This document shows, piece by piece, positions 46,981 to 57,038 of a DNA stretch of 64,000 nucleotides. This DNA is from Halomonas urumqiensis (lineage in GTDB: Bacteria > Pseudomonadota > Gammaproteobacteria > Pseudomonadales > Halomonadaceae): NCBI RefSeq assembly GCF_003028575.1, contig NZ_PYUD01000001.1:558001-622000 (forward strand). Reading direction: 5' to 3'. The translations under genes were made by a program, and so were the position numbers. The notes beneath the pieces are model-generated. The model did not search any database. It was not told the origin of the DNA and worked only from the letters and a program-made list of their open reading frames with translations. Every line of letters starts with the position of its first letter. The first letter of the stretch is position 1.

Positions 46981-49598
46981 ATGCTGTGGCGGAGCGGGAG
47001 AGCACATCGCCGCTGGCTTCCGCGTGGCGGCTGCTGAAGCTGTCCGCGCGTGGCCTGGTGCGTGACCTGCGTGCCGCCGACGTGCGCGCATTGTTCGTGG
47101 CGCTGGCCCTGGCGGTGGCGGCCTCCACCATGATCGGCTTCTTCCTCGATCGGCTCGACCGTGGCCTGACACGCCAGGCCGGGCAATTGATGGGCGGTGA
47201 CCTGGTGCTGGAGCAGGGCCGCCCCTTCGCGCCCGAGATCCGTGAGGCGCTCGAGTCGGCGGGCATGGTGATCAGCGACCAGGTCGACATGGTCTCGATG
47301 ATCAGCCATGGCGATGCGTTCCAGCCGGCCAGCCTAAAGGTGGTCGACGAGGTCTATCCTCACTATGGCACCGCCAGGGTCGATATCGGCGAGGGCGTGG
47401 AGGCGATTCCCAGTGGCCCGCCGGCGGGCGAGGTATGGCTGGCGCCGCGACTGGCGCTGCTGCTCGAGGCCGAGATTGGCGATGCCGTGCGGGTGGGCGA
47501 CAGCGAACTGCGTGTGGGAGGGCTGATCGAGCGTGAACCGGACCAGTCGGCGGGCTTTGGTAGTTTCAACCCGCGCTTGATGATGAATGTTCAGGACCTC
47601 GCCGACACCGACCTCGTCCAGGACGGCTCGCGGGTGGAGTTCGAACTGCTGGCCGCCGGTCCGCCCGAAGCACTGGAGCAGCTCTCGCCGTTGCTCGATC
47701 GGCTGCGACGTGACGGTGTCGAGGTGCGCGATGTGCGGCGCGATCGACCGGGGCTCGGCAATGCCCTGGAGCGCGCCGAGCGTTACCTCAGCCTGGCGGG
47801 GCTTGCTGCCGTGTTGCTGGCGGGCGTGGCGGTGGCGATGGCCACCCGGCGCTACGTCGATCGCCACCTGGATACCGCCGCGTTGATGCGCTGCTTCGGC
47901 GCCACCCAGGGCGAGTTGACGCGGCTATTCGCCCTGCAACTCCTGTGGCTGGCGCTGGCGGCATCGGTGCTGGGGGCGCTGCTGGGCCTTGCCGGGCAGG
48001 CGGCCCTGTTGTACCTGCTGACCACCTTCCTGCCGATCGAACTGCCACCCCCCGGTTGGCTGCCGCTGTGGCTCGGTGTGCTGACCGCGTTGGCCGTGCT
48101 GGTGGGGTTCGCCGGGCCTACGCTGCTGCGCCTGAAGAAGGTCAGTGCCCTCAAGGTGTTGCGCCGCGAACTCGACCCGCTGCCGGCCTCCGCCTGGCTG
48201 GTGGTCGCCGTGGCAAGTCTGGTGTTCGGTGGCCTGCTGTGGCTCTACTCCGGCGACCTTGTCCTCTCGGCCGGTTTGCTGATTGGCGGGCTGGTCATGC
48301 TGGTGCTCTTGTGGGGCCTGGGTTCGCTGATGCTGTCGGGAGTGCTCAAGCTTGCCGGGCGGCTGCCGCGCGGTGGCGGTAACGATGCCAGCCTTCCCCA
48401 GGCGCTGCGCCTGGGCGGCCAGCAGTTGGCGCGTCGACGCACGGCAAGCCTCGGCCAGTTGCTGGCGTTCTCGGTGACCTTCTTCGCCATGGCGATGATC
48501 GCCCTGGTGCGTGGCGACCTGCTCACCACCTGGGAGCAGCAGTTGCCGGAAGATACGCCGAACTACTTCGCCATCAACATTCAGCCCGGTGAGCGGGACG
48601 GCTTCGAACAGGCGCTGAGTGGCGCCGCTGATGCACGCAGCGCGCTCTATCCGATGGTGCGTGGGCGTATCACCGCTATCAATGGCCAAACGCCGCGCGA
48701 CGTGGTGCCAGCCGAGGCGCGGGGCGACAACGCCCTGCGCCGCGAACTGAACCTGACCTGGCGCGAGAGCCTGCCGGAAGGCAACCGTCTGGTCGCGGGG
48801 CAGTGGTTCGACGATCTGGAAGGTTCGACCAGCGACTGGTACGGCGAGGTCGCCGCCGAGCCCGAACCCGGTGCCCGCCCGGTGCCCATCTCCATGGAGG
48901 ATGGTCTGGCCGAGCGCTTTGGACTATCGCTCGGCGATACGCTGACCTTTACCATCGGCAGCGCCGAGGTCGTCGGCGAGCTGGTAAGCCTGCGCAACCT
49001 CGACTGGGACAGCTTCCGGCCCAACTTCTACGTGATCTTCCCGCCCGGCGTACTGGAGCGGTTCGGCCACAGCTATATCACCGCCTTCCATCTCGATGAA
49101 GGGGAGTCCGACACCATGCGCGAGCTGGTTCGCCAGTTCCCGGGCGTTTCGCTGCTCAATGTCGATGCGATACTGGCTCAGGTGCGCGACCTGCTCACCC
49201 AGGTGACTCGTGCCGTGGAACTGGTGCTGGCCTTCGTGCTGCTGGCCGGAGTCAGCGTGCTGTATGCGGCACTGACCGCCAGCCGGCCGGTGCGCGCCCA
49301 TGAAAGCGGCCTGATGCGGGTGTTCGGCGCCGGCAATCGGCTGTTGTCGCGGGTGCAGGGGGCCGAATTCGCGATCCTGGGGCTGGCCAGCGGGCTGATG
49401 GGGGCGCTGCTGGCCGAGCTTGCCACCGCCGGTATCTACCTGGCCTGGTTCGACCTCGCGCCGCGATTGCACCTGTGGATATGGCTGCTGTTGCCGCTGG
49501 GCGGGGCGCTTGCCATCGGGGTGATTGGCCACCTGCTGTCACGCGACCTGAGGCGTCAGGCGCCGGCGGCGAGCCTTGGCCTGTTGGGCGAAACCTGA
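46977..49598 (+). CDS. ybbP: ABC transporter permease YbbP (FtsX-type)
   Basis: Large inner-membrane permease of 873 residues with the ABC exporter layout of YbbP. An N-terminal helix (about residues 40–55) and a large periplasmic domain (about 60–260) come first. Three helices (about 270–400, RYLSLAGLAAVLLAGVAVAMATRRYV) form the first FtsX core. A second periplasmic domain and the final FtsX helices (about 745–860, VELVLAFVLLAGVSVLYAAL) follow. It follows ybbA with a 4-bp overlap. In E. coli the pair sits next to tesA, as here. A role in lipid or envelope export is suggested by MacB-like relatives, not proved. Confidence 0.88.
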   Translation: MNAVAERESTSPLASAWRLLKLSARGLVRDLRAADVRALFVALALAVAASTMIGFFLDRLDRGLTRQAGQLMGGDLVLEQGRPFAPEIREALESAGMVISDQVDMVSMISHGDAFQPASLKVVDEVYPHYGTARVDIGEGVEAIPSGPPAGEVWLAPRLALLLEAEIGDAVRVGDSELRVGGLIEREPDQSAGFGSFNPRLMMNVQDLADTDLVQDGSRVEFELLAAGPPEALEQLSPLLDRLRRDGVEVRDVRRDRPGLGNALERAERYLSLAGLAAVLLAGVAVAMATRRYVDRHLDTAALMRCFGATQGELTRLFALQLLWLALAASVLGALLGLAGQAALLYLLTTFLPIELPPPGWLPLWLGVLTALAVLVGFAGPTLLRLKKVSALKVLRRELDPLPASAWLVVAVASLVFGGLLWLYSGDLVLSAGLLIGGLVMLVLLWGLGSLMLSGVLKLAGRLPRGGGNDASLPQALRLGGQQLARRRTASLGQLLAFSVTFFAMAMIALVRGDLLTTWEQQLPEDTPNYFAINIQPGERDGFEQALSGAADARSALYPMVRGRITAINGQTPRDVVPAEARGDNALRRELNLTWRESLPEGNRLVAGQWFDDLEGSTSDWYGEVAAEPEPGARPVPISMEDGLAERFGLSLGDTLTFTIGSAEVVGELVSLRNLDWDSFRPNFYVIFPPGVLERFGHSYITAFHLDEGESDTMRELVRQFPGVSLLNVDAILAQVRDLLTQVTRAVELVLAFVLLAGVSVLYAALTASRPVRAHESGLMRVFGAGNRLLSRVQGAEFAILGLASGLMGALLAELATAGIYLAWFDLAPRLHLWIWLLLPLGGALAIGVIGHLLSRDLRRQAPAASLGLLGET

Positions 49599-49615
49599 CA
49601 CCGGAGAGGCCATAC

Positions 49616-51040
49616 ATGAAGACATCGACGCTGCGTTACCGGTTGCTCGATGCCCAGTTGAGCCTGGCACGGGAGCAGTCGCGGTCCGTCGTTCTTCTGG
49701 TGACCGGACATGCGGTGACCCACAAGGGGCAGGTGGTCAACGAACTCAACCACTGGCTGGAGAACCGCCATACCGAGGTGCATGCGCTTGGCCCCAGCAG
49801 CGAGGAGCAGGAGCGCCCCTACTGGTGGCGCTACTGGCGGCGCGTGCCGGAACGCGGGCGTATCGGCATCTTCATCCACGGCTGGTACGGCGATGCGCTG
49901 TTCGCCCGGGCCGAGCGGCGACTCTCGCCCGGCGCCTTCGCTGATCGGCTGGCGCGCATTCGCCAGTTCGAAGCCGAGCTGGCCGCCGAAGGCGTGGTAC
50001 TGGTCAAGCTGTGGATGGATATTGGCCGCAGTGCCCAGCGCAAGCGGCTGATCGAGCTGCAGCATGACCCGGCGCTGGCCTGGCAGGTTGGCGCCACCGA
50101 GTGGCAGCGACATGGTCAGCATGCGGTGATCGAGGCGATCGGCAAGACATTGCGCCGTGACACCCACGCCGCCCATGCGCCCTGGCAGGTGCTCGGCAAC
50201 GACACGCCGGATCACCAGGTCAAGCGTGTGGCCACCTGCCTGTTGGATGGGCTGTCGGCCTCGCCGGAGCCCCCATCTATCAGTGATGGCGAAAGCGCCG
50301 ATCCCGCCGCGAATATTCCATCGGTGGCAGCCGAGACCCATGGGTTCGAAGCGCTTGCCAAGACCACCTATCGTGAGCGGCTGGCCGAGGCCCAGGCGCG
50401 CCTGGCGCGCAACGCCCGTGAACTATCGCGGCGGCGTATCCCGGTGGTGATGGCCTTCGAAGGCCATGATGCCGCGGGCAAGGGTGGAAGCATTCATCGG
50501 GTCACCTCGGCGCTGGACGCCCGCCAGTACCGGGTCCATCGAATCGCCGCGCCCAGCGACGAAGAGTTGGCCAAGCCCTGGTCCTGGCGCTTCTGGCGCC
50601 GCCTGCCAGCGGATGGGCGTATCGCGATCTTTGACCGCTCCTGGTATGGCCGGGTACTGGTCGAACGAGTGGAAGCGCTGGCAAGCCCCGCGCAGTGGCA
50701 ACGCGGGTACGGCGAGATTCGTCACTTCGAGCAGCAGTTGCTCGAGCATGGCACGGTGCTGATCAAGATATTTCTGTCCATCGACAAGGCCGAGCAGCTA
50801 CGCCGCTTCGAGGATCGCGCCGCCACGCCCCACAAGCGCCACAAGCTCACCGATGAGGACTGGCGAAATCGCGAACGCTGGGATGACTACCAACGAGCCA
50901 TCGACGAGATGTTCACCCAGACCCACTGCCAAGGCGCCGAATGGGCGCTGATAGCCTGCGATGACAAGCGTCATGCCCGGCTCGCGGTGCTCGAACACGT
51001 CAATCAGCGCCTGGAACGCCGACTCTTCATGCCCGTGTGA
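49616..51040 (+). CDS. pap: Polyphosphate:AMP phosphotransferase, tandem PPK2
   Basis: Two fused PPK2 domains, which in class II enzymes phosphorylate AMP to ADP with polyphosphate. The C-terminal domain has the active Walker A EGHDAAGKGGS (residues 282–292), the AIFDRSWYGRVLVERVE block and the lid. The N-terminal copy has a degenerate loop, TGHAVTHKGQVVN (30–42), so it is probably structural. Length 474. Both domains show PYWWRYWRR/PWSWRFWRR and GRI(G/A)IF-x-x-WYG motifs. It stands alone, 17 bp after ybbP, with GGAGAG before the ATG. Confidence 0.9.
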   Translation: MKTSTLRYRLLDAQLSLAREQSRSVVLLVTGHAVTHKGQVVNELNHWLENRHTEVHALGPSSEEQERPYWWRYWRRVPERGRIGIFIHGWYGDALFARAERRLSPGAFADRLARIRQFEAELAAEGVVLVKLWMDIGRSAQRKRLIELQHDPALAWQVGATEWQRHGQHAVIEAIGKTLRRDTHAAHAPWQVLGNDTPDHQVKRVATCLLDGLSASPEPPSISDGESADPAANIPSVAAETHGFEALAKTTYRERLAEAQARLARNARELSRRRIPVVMAFEGHDAAGKGGSIHRVTSALDARQYRVHRIAAPSDEELAKPWSWRFWRRLPADGRIAIFDRSWYGRVLVERVEALASPAQWQRGYGEIRHFEQQLLEHGTVLIKIFLSIDKAEQLRRFEDRAATPHKRHKLTDEDWRNRERWDDYQRAIDEMFTQTHCQGAEWALIACDDKRHARLAVLEHVNQRLERRLFMPV

Positions 51041-51167
51041 GCGGGATGTTCGGCATGCCACAGGCACTTGTCTGGCGCATGTCCTTATCGTCCGGCGCTG
51101 GTGCTAGACTGCCCACAACTCTGTGCAAAACCCCGATCTCGATGTTTCATCACAAGGAAGGTGTCGC

Positions 51168-52583
51168 ATGTCTCGTCCCCTCATGTTGTCTCTCTCCACC
51201 GCCGCCTGGCTTGCCGTGGCGGCCACCCCGGCCTTCGCCGATGCCGAGCGGCTGGAAGCCGATCTGCGGGCGCTGTTCTCCGACAAGGGCACACTTGCCA
51301 TCGGTTCGGTCGATGAGGCGCTGATCCGCGACCGGGTCACCGCCGAGGAGCTGGTGTTCGATTCCGCCGAAGGGGAACGCTTGCTGATCGAGCGTTATGT
51401 GGTCAGCGGTGACTATGACAGCCCCGATGAGGTGACGGTGGAGGGTGTGCGCCTCGAGGATGGGTTGACTGAACTCGCGCTGCTCGAGATCGAGTCGCTG
51501 GTGTTTGGCGAGCCTTCGAGCGCGGTATTGCCGTTGGGCGATCACGATGCCCTGGACGCGGTGACGCTTGGCAGCCTGGCCATCGATGGCATCGCGCTGG
51601 ACCTGGCTTCCCGCACCGCCGAGGAGTGGTTTGCCGGTACCCCGCTGCGCAATAGCGAGGGGCGAATGACCATCGAGAAGCTGCGTGGTGAGGCGTTGTC
51701 CCGCGACGCCATCGGCTGGCTCGAGATCACCGGCGTGGATGGTGTCGGCCAGAACCTGGATGAACTGGGCGATGGATCGTTCTCGCTTGCCTCGCTGCGC
51801 CTGGAGGGGCTGACCGGGCTCGACGAAGAGGGCGCCGAGGAACTCGAATCGCTGAGCCTGAATGAGCTGGCGGTAGATTCGGACCGGCTGGTGGGCTCGC
51901 TGGCCGCGCTTGTCATGACCACCGACCTCGCCGAGCATCGCGGCGAGATGGAGCTGGACGATTTTCGCCTCGACCTGGCGCGCATGATCGAGCTGGCGCC
52001 GGAGGACGAGCGCACCCAGTTCCGCATGGTCAGCAATGTGCTCACCGATGGCAGTGGCGAGCTGATGATGGATGCCGCCTTCAACAGCGCATGGCATGAG
52101 GAGACGAACATCCAGGGTCCGGGCGCGCAGGGCGTGTTGAGTAGTGATGGCTCGATCACCCTGCATGAGGCGTTGGCCCTGGCCCTGGTGGCGGAACTGC
52201 CGATGCGCTTGCCGGAAGGCATGGAACCCGCGGCGTTGTTCGGTGACGAGATGCTGAGTGACGTGACGCTGCTGGGTGGCGAGCTCGGGTTGACGCTGGC
52301 CAACGAGGGGCTGTTCGGCCGCATGATCACCCTTGGGGCGGCAACGGAAGGGGTGTCCGAGGCGGCCTATCTCGAGCAGGTACGCACCCAGGCCAATGGC
52401 TTCGGCATGATGTTCGGGCCGCGGGTCCAGTCGCTGTTGCTTGGCCTGGTCGCTCTTGCCGAGGGCGAGGCCAGCGAGCTTGAGATCAACGTCACGCTGC
52501 CAGCCAACAGCCGTTTCGAGAGCCTGACCGAGGATCCCCTGGCGTTGCCTGAACGGCTCGACCTGCGGGTGGAAACTCGCTGA
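51168..52583 (+). CDS. Secreted periplasmic protein of unknown function
   Basis: A 471-residue protein I do not recognise. A clear signal peptide ends TPAFA about residue 24. The mature chain is very acidic and made of short beta-like units in which V/I/L, G and S alternate (…EGVRLEDGLTELALLEIESLVFGEPS…), resembling repetitive beta-sheet or AsmA/YdgA-type architecture. There are no cysteines visible in most of it and no catalytic motif. AAGGAAGG precedes the ATG. It is isolated between pap and glyA. A role in the envelope is only a guess from the signal peptide and acidity. Confidence 0.6.
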   Translation: MSRPLMLSLSTAAWLAVAATPAFADAERLEADLRALFSDKGTLAIGSVDEALIRDRVTAEELVFDSAEGERLLIERYVVSGDYDSPDEVTVEGVRLEDGLTELALLEIESLVFGEPSSAVLPLGDHDALDAVTLGSLAIDGIALDLASRTAEEWFAGTPLRNSEGRMTIEKLRGEALSRDAIGWLEITGVDGVGQNLDELGDGSFSLASLRLEGLTGLDEEGAEELESLSLNELAVDSDRLVGSLAALVMTTDLAEHRGEMELDDFRLDLARMIELAPEDERTQFRMVSNVLTDGSGELMMDAAFNSAWHEETNIQGPGAQGVLSSDGSITLHEALALALVAELPMRLPEGMEPAALFGDEMLSDVTLLGGELGLTLANEGLFGRMITLGAATEGVSEAAYLEQVRTQANGFGMMFGPRVQSLLLGLVALAEGEASELEINVTLPANSRFESLTEDPLALPERLDLRVETR

Positions 52584-52736
52584 ACCTGACTGTCAGTTCA
52601 ACAGCAGGTTGCACAGCGGCCCTGGCCCGACTTGACGGATTTGCAACATGGCATGACGCCCTTTCATATGAAAGCCGTCTTGGGCTGGGGTATCATGCTG
52701 GCCTCAGATTCCCCCGTGATGCGAGGTTTCCCGCCG

Positions 52737-54002
52737 ATGTTCAGCCGTGACATGCAGATTGCCGGTTTCGATGATGTCCTGTTCGATGCGATGCAAAAGG
52801 AGGTCGCCCGTCAGGAAGCGCACATCGAGCTGATTGCCTCCGAGAACTACGCAAGCCCAAGGGTGATGGAAGCCCAGGGCAGCCAGTTGACCAACAAGTA
52901 CGCGGAAGGCTATCCCGGCAAGCGCTACTACGGCGGCTGTGAGTACGTCGACATCGTCGAGCAGCTCGCCATCGATTATGCCAAGGAGCTGTTTGGCGCC
53001 ACCTACGCCAACGTTCAGCCGCATTCCGGTTCCCAGGCCAACAGTGCCGTGTTCCAGGCGCTGGTCAAGCCGGGCGATACGGTGCTCGGCATGAGCCTCG
53101 ACGCCGGTGGCCACCTGACCCACGGCGCCAAGCCGAACTTTTCCGGCAAGCATTACAACGCCGTGCAGTATGGCCTTGGCGAGGGTGGGCTGATCGATTA
53201 CGAAGAAGTCGCAAGCCTTGCCCGCGAGCACCAGCCGAAGATGATCATCGCCGGCTTCTCGGCCTATTCCCAGATCATCGACTGGGCGAAGTTCCGCGAG
53301 ATCGCCGACGAGGTGGGTGCCTTCCTGCTGGTCGACATGGCCCACGTGGCGGGCCTGGTGGCCGCTGGCGTCTACCCGACCCCGCTGCCCCATGCCCACG
53401 TGGTCACCACCACCACCCACAAGACCCTGCGCGGCCCGCGCGGCGGCTTGATCCTCTCTTCCGAGGGCGATGCCGACATCGAGAAGAAGCTGCAGTCAGC
53501 GGTCTTCCCGGGTGGGCAGGGTGGCCCGCTGGAGCACGTCATCGCCGCCAAGGCGATCTGCTTCAAGGAGGCCATGGACCCGGCGTTCAAGACCTACCAG
53601 CAGCAGGTGGTCAAGAATGCCCAGACCATGGCCGGCGTGTTCATCGAACGCGGCTTCGAGGTGATCTCCGGCGGCACCGAGGATCACCTGTTCCTGCTCT
53701 CGCTGGTCAAGCAGGGGCTGACGGGCAAGGAGGCGGATGCCGCCCTTGGCCGCGCCCACATCACGGTCAACAAGAACGCCGTGCCGAACGATCCGCAAAG
53801 CCCCTTCGTGACGTCCGGCCTGCGTATCGGCACCCCGGCGGTCACCACCCGTGGCTTCGGTGAAGCCGAGTGCCGCGATCTTGCCGGCTGGATCAGCGAC
53901 ATTCTGGATGTGATGGCCAAGGGGGAGGATTCCACCGCCATCGAAGCCGAGGTAAAGGGCAAGGTCGAAACCGTCTGCGACCGCTTCCCAGTCTATCGCT
54001 GA
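52737..54002 (+). CDS. glyA: Serine hydroxymethyltransferase
   Basis: PLP enzyme that interconverts serine and glycine and supplies one-carbon units. The PLP-lysine region is [17 protein letters not shown] (Lys in THKT). [23 protein letters not shown], the substrate loop [15 protein letters not shown] and [10 protein letters not shown] are all typical. ATG 52737 follows GAGGT at 11 bases and gives 421 residues. An upstream ATG in the same frame adds unconserved sequence. Two hairpins follow the stop. Confidence 0.97.
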   Translation: MFSRDMQIAGFDDVLFDAMQKEVARQEAHIELIASENYASPRVMEAQGSQLTNKYAEGYPGKRYYGGCEYVDIVEQLAIDYAKELFGATYANVQPHSGSQANSAVFQALVKPGDTVLGMSLDAGGHLTHGAKPNFSGKHYNAVQYGLGEGGLIDYEEVASLAREHQPKMIIAGFSAYSQIIDWAKFREIADEVGAFLLVDMAHVAGLVAAGVYPTPLPHAHVVTTTTHKTLRGPRGGLILSSEGDADIEKKLQSAVFPGGQGGPLEHVIAAKAICFKEAMDPAFKTYQQQVVKNAQTMAGVFIERGFEVISGGTEDHLFLLSLVKQGLTGKEADAALGRAHITVNKNAVPNDPQSPFVTSGLRIGTPAVTTRGFGEAECRDLAGWISDILDVMAKGEDSTAIEAEVKGKVETVCDRFPVYR

Positions 54003-54022
54003 GCCCAACCTGACTTGCTGAT

Positions 54023-54074
54023 CGCCCCACTCATGGGGCGGCTATCGACGCCCCGCCATGCTGCCATGGCGGGG
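54023..54074 (+). terminator. Two hairpins after glyA
   Basis: CGCCCCA pairs with TGGGGCG (54023–54040), then CCCCGCCAT with ATGGCGGGG (54051–54074). The second is followed by TG-rich repeats instead of a T-run. Confidence 0.65.
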
Positions 54075-54118
54075 TGTCTGCGTTTTGGGGTGTCTGCGAT
54101 TTGGGGTATTTGCGACTG
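54071..54118. repeat. 16-bp tandem repeat, three copies, after glyA
   Basis: GGGGTGTCTGCGTTTT, GGGGTGTCTGCGATTT and GGGGTATTTGCGACTG. The first two units are near identical and the third decayed. It begins within the second glyA hairpin. Confidence 0.75.
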
Positions 54119-54203
54119 GCTTGATCTGGCGCGGGGCAGGATGTCCATCCAGCAAGTATGCTGAAGAAACGGGTATCCTCTGCCGGCAAAGGAGCGTGAA
54201 CGC

Positions 54204-55531
54204 ATGTCGACACTAACGTTTCAAGGTGCGGTTGGAGAGGTTACGGGTTCACGCTACCTGCTTGAAGTGGAAGGCGACGCACACCCTCTCAAGTTGCTGC
54301 TGGAATGTGGCCTGCACCAGGGCGACAGGGATGACGATGAAGTCAATGCCAGACCGTTCGGGGCGCTGGCCAGGGAACTCGAGGCAGTGGTGATCTCGCA
54401 TGGCCATCTGGACCATGCCGGGCTATTGCCCAAGCTGGTGCGTGAGGGTTACCAGGGCCCCATCCATTGCACGCGCGATACCCATGAGCTACTCGAGATA
54501 ATGCTCACCGATGCGGCCTTCGTGATGGCCAAGGACATCGAGTGGGAGAACAAGTGGCGCGACCGAGCCGGCAAGCCGCTGCTCGAACCGCTCTATGAGC
54601 TCAAGGATGTCGAACGCACGCTGGCGTTGTGTGAACCCCATCTCTATGGCCAGCCGGTAAACCTGCCTGGTGGGTGACGCTGGTCTATCGCGATGCGGGG
54701 CACATCCTTGGTTCGGCGATCGTCGAACTCACACTGCCCTCCGGAGGGCGCGACCGCCGCCTGGTGTTTTCGGGTGATCTCGGCAATCCAGGTTCTGCAC
54801 TCATGAAAGACCCCGAAAAGGTCTTCGATGCTGATATCGTGCTGATGGAAAGCACTTATGGCGACCGTGACCACCGCCCGCTCGAGGACACGATCGAGGA
54901 GTTCGCCGAGGTGCTCGACGAGACCCACGCGGCCGGCGGCAACGTGTTGATCCCGGCCTTTGCGGTGGGGCGCACCCAGGAGATCCTCTACCATCTCAGC
55001 ATGCTCTATCACCAGGGACGCCTGAAACAGCAGATGGTGTTCCTCGACAGCCCCATGGCGATTCGCGTCACCGAGCTCTACGACAGGAAACGCAAGTCGC
55101 TCAACCCTGATGATCTCAAGGTGCTCAACATTGCCGCCCAGGGGGATACCAGCAACTACCTGCTGGTGTTGCGCTTGACCCGCACGGTGGAGGAGTCGAT
55201 GGCCATCAATCGCATCCACGGGGGCGCCATCATCATTGCCGGTGCCGGGATGTGCACGGGTGGACGTATCATTCATCACTTTCGCTACCACCTCGGCAAG
55301 CCGAACACCCGCGTGGTGATCGTCGGTTTCCAGGCGGCGGGCACCCTGGGTCGGCAGCTGGTGGATGGCGTCAAGCGCGTCAAGGTGCTGGGCGACGAAC
55401 TGGTGGTCAAGGCGCGAATCCATACCATCGGCGGTTTCTCGGCGCATGCCGGCCAGCATCAATTACTGGGTTGGGCGGGACCGTATCGAGCTTTGAGACG
55501 CCGCGAGTCACCTTCGATTCCCGACTCCTGA
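54204..55531 (+). pseudogene. Decayed beta-CASP-like metallo-beta-lactamase gene (RNA-processing type)
   Basis: Two overlapping frames form one broken gene. The first (54204–54677) starts LTFQGAVGEVTGSRYLL and contains VVISHGHLDHAGLLPKLV (metal site HxHxDH). The second (54674–55531) continues RDAGHILGSAIVEL, SGDLGNP, IPAFAVGRTQEIL, GAGMCTGGRIIHH and ends in GGFSAHAGQHQLLGW. A –1 shift at about 54671 would join them, because the first frame hits TGA at 54675. The C-terminus is also lost: near 55470 the homologous frame changes again, and a heptamer array follows. An intact relative would be about 460 residues. A sequencing error could explain one frameshift but not the truncated tail. The 280 bp after it hold no gene. 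Confidence 0.8.
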
Positions 55532-55541
55532 TTCGCGATTC
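55514..55541. repeat. Heptamer array, four units, at the pseudogene tail
   Basis: TCGATTC, CCGACTC, CTGATTC and GCGATTC; same NNGAYTC register as the ACGACTC arrays at 25634–25689 and 27858–27899. Confidence 0.6.
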
Positions 55542-55811
55542 GCGCTTTCCGGTTGCTCGGTGCTCTTCGGCTTGACCTGTATCAAGGTGCGGCCACATGC
55601 CACATACGTGACATCCCCGCATGCACTAGACTGCAGGGGTGAGGTTGATGGTTATTGCCTTATAATTATTTGATATTAGGGTTTGGTATTAGAGGATGTG
55701 ATTGCCGGCTGGTTGCGAGCCGGCTACCGCCCTGGTTAAAGCCAGATGAGGCTTGATCCCAAGGCTCCGTTGTTCAGCTGCTGAGCTCATTGACTGCTTG
55801 AGGTAAACGCT

Positions 55812-56003
55812 ATGAAAAGCAACGTAGGCGGCATCGACAAGATGGCCCGAATCGTGGTTGGCGCTGTGCTGATTGGCCTTACCCTCACTGGCATCATCGG
55901 TGTCTGGGGGTGGATCGGCGTGCTGCCGCTGGCGACGGGATTGTTAAATTTCTGCCCGGCTTACAGCCTGCTGGGCATCAACACCTGCAAGCTCAAGAAG
56001 TAG
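55812..56003 (+). CDS. DUF2892 membrane protein
   Basis: 63-residue protein with two hydrophobic helices (about 12–31 and 33–45). The conserved CPAYSLLGINTC ending has two cysteines that match the DUF2892 pattern. Such proteins are often fused or adjacent to rhodanese or persulfide-handling enzymes. It opens the sulfur cluster with the persulfide dioxygenase, SulP and YeeE/YedE genes downstream. GAGGTAAACGCT precedes the ATG. A TATAAT box at 55661–55666 lies in the AT-rich region upstream, but no –35 was found. Confidence 0.85.
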   Translation: MKSNVGGIDKMARIVVGAVLIGLTLTGIIGVWGWIGVLPLATGLLNFCPAYSLLGINTCKLKK

Positions 56004-56131
56004 ATTGCTTCTGGACGTCGGTTCCCCATGGCCTGGTGTTGATATATGTGAAAAAAATATAACGTTAGAACTTTTATTCGGGTATGCTGTGGCCAAACCG
56101 TGAGCTAGTGACATCAATGGAGGTATCTTCC

Positions 56132-57028
56132 ATGCCCCAATCCACCACGCCCCAATCCACCACGCCCCAGCCCATCGTCACCCACTTCTTCGACGAGCCG
56201 ACCAACACCTTCAGCTACGTGGTTCAGGATCCTGCCAGCCGCGCATGCGCTATCCTCGATTCGGTGCTCGATTTCGACTACGCGGCCGGGCGCACCGACG
56301 TACGCTCAGCCGACCAGATCATCACCTTCGTGCGCGACAACGACCTGGAGGTGGAGTGGATCCTCGAGACCCACGTCCATGCCGACCACCTCTCCGCCGC
56401 TCCTTACCTGCACGACAAGCTGGGCGGCAGGACCGGCATCGGCGCCAGGATCACCGTGGTGCAGGACGTATTCGGCAAGGCCTTCAACGCCGGCACCGAG
56501 TTCGCCCGCGATGGCAGCCAGTTCGACCGTCTCTTCGAGGAGGGTGACACCTTCACCATCGGCCACCTGGAAGGGCGGGTGCTGCATACGCCCGGCCACA
56601 CCCCGGCCTGCCTGACCTATGTGATTGGTGATGCCGCCTTCGTCGGTGACACCCTGTTCATGCCCGACTACGGCACCGCCCGCTGCGACTTCCCGGGGGG
56701 GGATGCGCGCACCCTCTACCGCTCCATTCAGAAGGTGCTGTCCCTGCCGGACGAGACCCGCCTGTTCCTTTGCCACGATTACAAGGCCCCGGGCCGCGAG
56801 CAGTTCCAGCATGAGACCACGGTGACCGAGCAGCTCGACCACAACGTGCATGTACACCAGGGCATCAGCGAGGATGAGTTCGTCAGGATGCGCACCGAGC
56901 GTGATGCAACCCTTGGCATGCCGAAGCTGATCATTCCCTCGGTGCAGGTCAACATGCGCGCCGGGAAGATGCCGCCGGCCGAGGACAATGGCCAGGTGTA
57001 TCTCAAGGTACCGATCAACACGTTCTGA
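56132..57028 (+). CDS. Persulfide dioxygenase-like metallo-beta-lactamase (Blh/ETHE1 type)
   Basis: Oxidises glutathione persulfide to sulfite in sulfide detoxification. The MBL iron site is HVHADHL (residues 81–87: His81, His83, Asp85, His86). GHTPACLTYVIGDAAFVGDTLF and FLCHDY follow, with the C-terminal KLIIPSVQVNMRAGKMPP that marks this group. ATG 56132 has GGAGG 7 bases upstream. The N-terminus is extended by two exact 15-bp repeats. The gene lies with DUF2892, SulP and YeeE/YedE, the arrangement of BigR-regulated operons. No bigR gene is visible. Confidence 0.88.
   Translation: MPQSTTPQSTTPQPIVTHFFDEPTNTFSYVVQDPASRACAILDSVLDFDYAAGRTDVRSADQIITFVRDNDLEVEWILETHVHADHLSAAPYLHDKLGGRTGIGARITVVQDVFGKAFNAGTEFARDGSQFDRLFEEGDTFTIGHLEGRVLHTPGHTPACLTYVIGDAAFVGDTLFMPDYGTARCDFPGGDARTLYRSIQKVLSLPDETRLFLCHDYKAPGREQFQHETTVTEQLDHNVHVHQGISEDEFVRMRTERDATLGMPKLIIPSVQVNMRAGKMPPAEDNGQVYLKVPINTF
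56135..56164 (+). repeat. 15-bp tandem repeat at the persulfide dioxygenase N-terminus
   Basis: CCCCAATCCACCACG occurs twice exactly and a third partial unit (CCCCAGCCC) follows. They encode PQSTT PQSTT PQP directly after the start. Confidence 0.9.
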
Positions 57029-57038
57029 GAGTCGCCAG

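Noticed and set aside
52584-52736. Glycine riboswitch before glyA
   Set aside because: No tandem aptamer-like conserved bases were seen in this 150-bp region.
54660-54690. Programmed –1 frameshift in the metallo-beta-lactamase gene
   Set aside because: There is no slippery heptamer or following pseudoknot that I can see, and the gene also lacks its C-terminus, so decay or sequencing error is simpler.
55640-55700. Full sigma-70 promoter for the DUF2892 gene
   Set aside because: TATAAT is present at 55661, but no acceptable –35 lies 16–18 bp upstream; TTGATG is only 10 bp away.
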